DNA from: BRH-c32 sp041674625
GTDB lineage: Bacteria; Bacteroidota; Ignavibacteria; Ignavibacteriales; Melioribacteraceae
Reading direction: 5' to 3'
NCBI GenBank assembly: GCA_041674625.1
Contig: JBAYVI010000066.1
Span: 1-17,502 of the forward strand
Length of the DNA stretch: 17,502 bases
Positions 15,099 through 17,502 of this stretch are shown one piece after another; within the stretch, counting starts at the first letter, position 1, and each line of letters begins with the position of its first letter. The notes under the pieces are model-generated. The model searched no databases, was not told the origin of the DNA, and saw only the letters and a program-made list of their open reading frames with translations. The position numbers and the translations under genes are program-made.

Positions 15099-16232
15099 AT
15101 GAGCGAATACCTATTCACTTCAGAATCAGTTTCAGAAGGCCACCCAGATAAAGTTGCCGATCAAATATCAGACGCAATACTTGACGCACATTTAGAAATC
15201 GATAAAGGATCAAAAGTTGCCTGCGAAACACTGTTAGCTAAAAATCTAATCGTAATTGCCGGTGAAATTACATCATCCGCACAAATAGAATATGGCGAGA
15301 TTGCGAAAAAGGTGATTTCCGATATTGGTTATGATGGTTCGTTCGTCGGATTTGATCCCAATGGATGTAATGTATTAACAAGTATCTGCAAACAATCTCT
15401 TGATATCGACCAAGGTGTAGATCGAGGAGATAAGATTGGAGCAGGCGATCAAGGGCTGATGTTCGGCTATGCAACAAAAGAGACGGAGGAATTAATGCCG
15501 CTTCCGATTTCTCTATCACATAAGATATTACAAAAACTATCAAGCGTCAGGAAAAGTAAAGTAGTCGATTGGATTCGTCCCGATTCCAAATCCCAAGTAA
15601 CAGTAAAATATAATGGTAATGAACCAGTGTCAGTCGAGAGAGTAGTAGTTTCCACTCAGCATTCAGAATCGATTAAGCATTCGGATATTGTAGAGTTTGT
15701 AAAGAATGAAGTAATATTAAAAGTGATCCCGGAGCACCTAATTTCAAAGGGGATCGAGTATTATATAAATCCTACCGGAAGATTTGTAGATGGCGGGCCG
15801 CAGGCGGATACTGGATTAACAGGGAGAAAAATTATTGTTGATACTTATGGCGGATCTTGTCCTCATGGCGGTGGTGCTTTTTCGGGCAAAGATCCATCTA
15901 AGGTTGATCGTTCGGCTGCATATATGGCACGCTATATAGCAAAAAATATTGTCGCCGCAGGGATTGCAAAAAGATGTACGATTCAACTTTCTTATGCTAT
16001 CGGAGTTGCAGAACCGCTTTCGATATTTTTAGATTTCCATAACACAGGAAATGAAAAGGAAGACGTTATTCAAGCAAAGATTAGAAAGAATTTTGATCTC
16101 ACGCCAAAAGGTATAATTGAAAAATTAGACTTATATCAACCGATTTATAAGCAAACGGCGACTTATGGACATTTTGGAAGAGATATATTCACATGGGAAA
16201 AAACTGATGCCGTGGATAAATTACTGAATTGA
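15099..16232 (+). CDS. metK: S-adenosylmethionine synthetase
   Basis: Makes SAM from methionine and ATP, releasing phosphate and pyrophosphate; a cytosolic tetramer in the family. The 377-residue sequence has the N-terminal ATP-binding GHPDKVADQISDA (14-26), the flexible-loop region around DPNGCNVLTSICKQS (about 86-100), the hexapeptide region GAGDQGLMFGYA (114-125) and the C-terminal phosphate-binding GGGAFSGKDPSKVDRS. It is slightly shorter than the 384-residue E. coli enzyme, with no missing core motif. A perfect AAGGAG sits 6 bases before the ATG and is embedded in a SAM-type riboswitch. A second aptamer plus terminator lies further upstream. Production is thus probably shut by its own product at two levels. 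It supplies the cofactor for the neighbouring DNA methylase and for radical-SAM QueE, although it serves the whole cell. Confidence 0.97.
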   Translation: MSEYLFTSESVSEGHPDKVADQISDAILDAHLEIDKGSKVACETLLAKNLIVIAGEITSSAQIEYGEIAKKVISDIGYDGSFVGFDPNGCNVLTSICKQSLDIDQGVDRGDKIGAGDQGLMFGYATKETEELMPLPISLSHKILQKLSSVRKSKVVDWIRPDSKSQVTVKYNGNEPVSVERVVVSTQHSESIKHSDIVEFVKNEVILKVIPEHLISKGIEYYINPTGRFVDGGPQADTGLTGRKIIVDTYGGSCPHGGGAFSGKDPSKVDRSAAYMARYIAKNIVAAGIAKRCTIQLSYAIGVAEPLSIFLDFHNTGNEKEDVIQAKIRKNFDLTPKGIIEKLDLYQPIYKQTATYGHFGRDIFTWEKTDAVDKLLN

Positions 16233-16259
16233 CCGAATACAATAATTAATTAAATGCAA

Positions 16260-16283
16260 GGGTATCTTTTTATTAAGATACCC
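16260..16283. terminator. Hairpin between convergent metK and hydroxylase genes
   Basis: A perfect 9-bp stem, GGGTATCTT (16260-16268) with AAGATACCC (16275-16283), and a 6-base loop. It sits midway between the two converging stop codons, as bidirectional terminators do. Neither side is followed by a clean T-run (plus: GGTTATAAAA; minus: TTGCATTTAA), so efficiency is uncertain. Confidence 0.6.
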
Positions 16284-16305
16284 GGTTATAAAATTGGAAA
16301 TATAA

Positions 16306-17124
16306 TTAGTCTTTTTTTTGCGGTTTATATCTTCTAAATGCATAGAAAAACTGTTTATGAAACGGTTCAGGGAAAAAGGTTTTAAGTCCGTATTCGTCTG
16401 CTTTACCTCCTGGTAAATATGCAGTCCCGAATATCCAATCCCAGATGGCTAATTTTGTAGAGAAATTTCTATTACGACCTTTACCTGTTGTATGATGCCA
16501 ACGATGCATTTCAGGACCATTTATAATTTTTTGAAATACTCCCGTATTTACATTTATATTCGAATGAATCCACATTCCCCAAAGTGCACTTATAATACCT
16601 TTATATGCAATTACTTCAACTGGCGAACCGAGAAGTACTATTGGAAGAAATTCAATGGTCTGGTTAATCAATATTTCTACTGCATGCGAACGTGAACCTG
16701 AAAGCCAATCTACCTTTCGAGGAGAGTGGTGTGCTTCATGCAATCGCCATAAATATTTATTTTTATGCTGCCATTTGTGCATCCAATAAATATATAAATC
16801 ATGTGTTATTGTAAAAATAATGAGTTGAAGCCAAATAGGTATTTCTGTGAATAAATTTAAACGACTTATGCCTGTCGTGTTATCAATAAAGGCTATAATT
16901 CCCGAGAAAATAATTATACCGAGTATATAGCTTTGAGCAATTGTATATAAGGCGAGGTCATTAAAAAATCCTTCCCTTATAATTTTCTGCCCTTTGTTAT
17001 AAGGGAAAATGCGCTCTAATATTATATAAATAATTGCTGCAGAAATTATTGCTATGAAAGAAAACTTTTCGGCAAAAGAAATATTATTAAAATAATTTAT
17101 TATATAATTGAAAAAAGATTCCAT
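16306..17124 (-). CDS. Sterol desaturase / fatty acid hydroxylase family membrane protein
   Basis: Di-iron integral-membrane oxygenase of 272 residues. The family's histidine boxes are all visible: HDLYIYWMHKWQH (His108, 116, 120), HEAHH (His129, 132, 133), a further His147 and His187, and MHRWHH (His207, 210, 211). Hydrophobic segments at about 22-40, 60-80 and 97-113 precede or flank the boxes, and another lies at about 152-185. Members hydroxylate or desaturate lipids such as sterols, carotenoids or acyl chains; the substrate here cannot be told. It starts 2 bases after the stop of the NeuB-family gene, so the two are co-transcribed. A link to surface glycolipid modification is only an inference from that pairing. 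Confidence 0.9.
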   Translation of the reverse strand: MESFFNYIINYFNNISFAEKFSFIAIISAAIIYIILERIFPYNKGQKIIREGFFNDLALYTIAQSYILGIIIFSGIIAFIDNTTGISRLNLFTEIPIWLQLIIFTITHDLYIYWMHKWQHKNKYLWRLHEAHHSPRKVDWLSGSRSHAVEILINQTIEFLPIVLLGSPVEVIAYKGIISALWGMWIHSNINVNTGVFQKIINGPEMHRWHHTTGKGRNRNFSTKLAIWDWIFGTAYLPGGKADEYGLKTFFPEPFHKQFFYAFRRYKPQKKD

Positions 17125-17126
17125 AA

Positions 17127-17502
17127 TTATACTGGTTCGTTTTTCACTCTTCTAAGCTTTTTAATACTACCTAATTCGCTGGCATAAACTTTTTTAATCC
17201 CATCTCCGAGTGATTTCTCTATATCTCGAATATCCTTAACTAATCTGGACATACCTTGTACTTCTACTGATGCTGCTTGGTCTGTTCCCCACATTGCTCT
17301 ATCGAGCGTTATATGACGTTCAATAAAAGCAGCACCCAAAACGACAGCAGCTAATGATGGGGCTAACCCGGTTTCATGTCCCGAATACCCAATAGGTATA
17401 TGAGGATATTTTTCTTTATAACTCTTAATCACATTAAGATTTAGCTCTTCTAATTTGCATGGATAAGTTGATGTCGATTGTGCTACAAGCACAGGATAAT
17501 CA
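17127..17502 (-). CDS. NeuB-family N-acetylneuraminate-type synthase (C-terminal part, cut by window edge)
   Basis: The frame is open through the window's right edge, so only the last 125 or so codons are seen; a GTG at 17492 is internal, not the start. The visible part matches the C-terminal half of the NeuB TIM barrel: AQSTSTYPC, GYSGHETG, a LGA-x-FIERHITLDR segment and MWGTDQAAS, the phosphate/substrate-binding motifs. Members condense phosphoenolpyruvate with N-acetylmannosamine or related sugars to form sialic, legionaminic or pseudaminic acids for surface polysaccharide. The protein ends shortly after the barrel (IKKLRRVKNEPV), leaving no room for the antifreeze-like SAF domain found in many NeuB proteins. 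It belongs with short SAF-less forms. The exact sugar product cannot be decided from this fragment. Confidence 0.88.
   Translation of the reverse strand, partial: DYPVLVAQSTSTYPCKLEELNLNVIKSYKEKYPHIPIGYSGHETGLAPSLAAVVLGAAFIERHITLDRAMWGTDQAASVEVQGMSRLVKDIRDIEKSLGDGIKKVYASELGSIKKLRRVKNEPV

Noticed and set aside
15268..15543. Antisense open frames inside metK and other genes
   Set aside because: They lie wholly within strongly recognised genes on the other strand and show no family features.

Overview
The window is AT-rich, densely coded DNA, probably from a member of the Bacteroidota/Ignavibacteria (FCB) group. The evidence is a TonB-dependent receptor with an N-terminal carboxypeptidase-regulatory-like domain, a UpxY-type NusG paralogue, a DUF4139 (MuiA-type) secreted protein, several lipoprotein-free signal peptides ending in A-Q, and promoter -7 elements of the TANNTTTG type rather than TATAAT. 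No rRNA, tRNA, CRISPR array or insertion sequence was seen. The taxonomic call is an inference from gene content, not a database match.

Layout. (1) 101-1165 (+): queE and queD, two consecutive steps of preQ0/queuosine synthesis, joined stop-to-start. They are followed by a possible 42-residue membrane peptide at 1181-1309. (2) 6193 down to 1359 (-): a compact five-gene run with gaps of 5-22 bases. It encodes a PAS hybrid histidine kinase, a UpxY-like NusG paralogue with an acidic tail, a YhaM-type HD exoribonuclease, an exported TPR protein and a class III-type sirtuin. (3) 6299-8566 (+): a TonB-dependent receptor divergent from that operon, closed by a hairpin at 8578-8603. (4) 11133 down to 8616 (-): a soluble NtrB-like kinase and an NtrC-like sigma-54 activator, one base apart. 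(5) 11253-12839 (+): an exported DUF4139/DUF4140 protein. (6) 12934-14867 (+): a type II restriction-modification pair. The endonuclease gene is interrupted by an in-frame TAA, while the methyltransferase is full length and overlaps the original endonuclease stop by ATGA. (7) 14902-16232 (+): metK with a long, highly structured leader. (8) 17502 down to 16306 (-): the end of a NeuB-family sialic-acid-like synthase and a sterol-desaturase-family hydroxylase.

The most interesting region is the metK leader. A TTTG/TANNTTTG promoter places the start of transcription almost exactly at the first of two similar pseudoknot-type aptamers of the SAM-II/SAM-V kind (14940-14988 and 15040-15092). An intrinsic terminator (15006-15027) follows the first aptamer. 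The 3' strand of the second contains the metK Shine-Dalgarno AAGGAG. This reads as a two-stage feedback switch on SAM synthetase: SAM would end transcription at copy 1 and block ribosome binding at copy 2.

The second notable point is the restriction-modification locus. A single C-to-T change appears to have killed the nuclease just after its PD-(D/E)XK core, at a short palindrome whose symmetry the change improves. The methylase reading frame is left intact.
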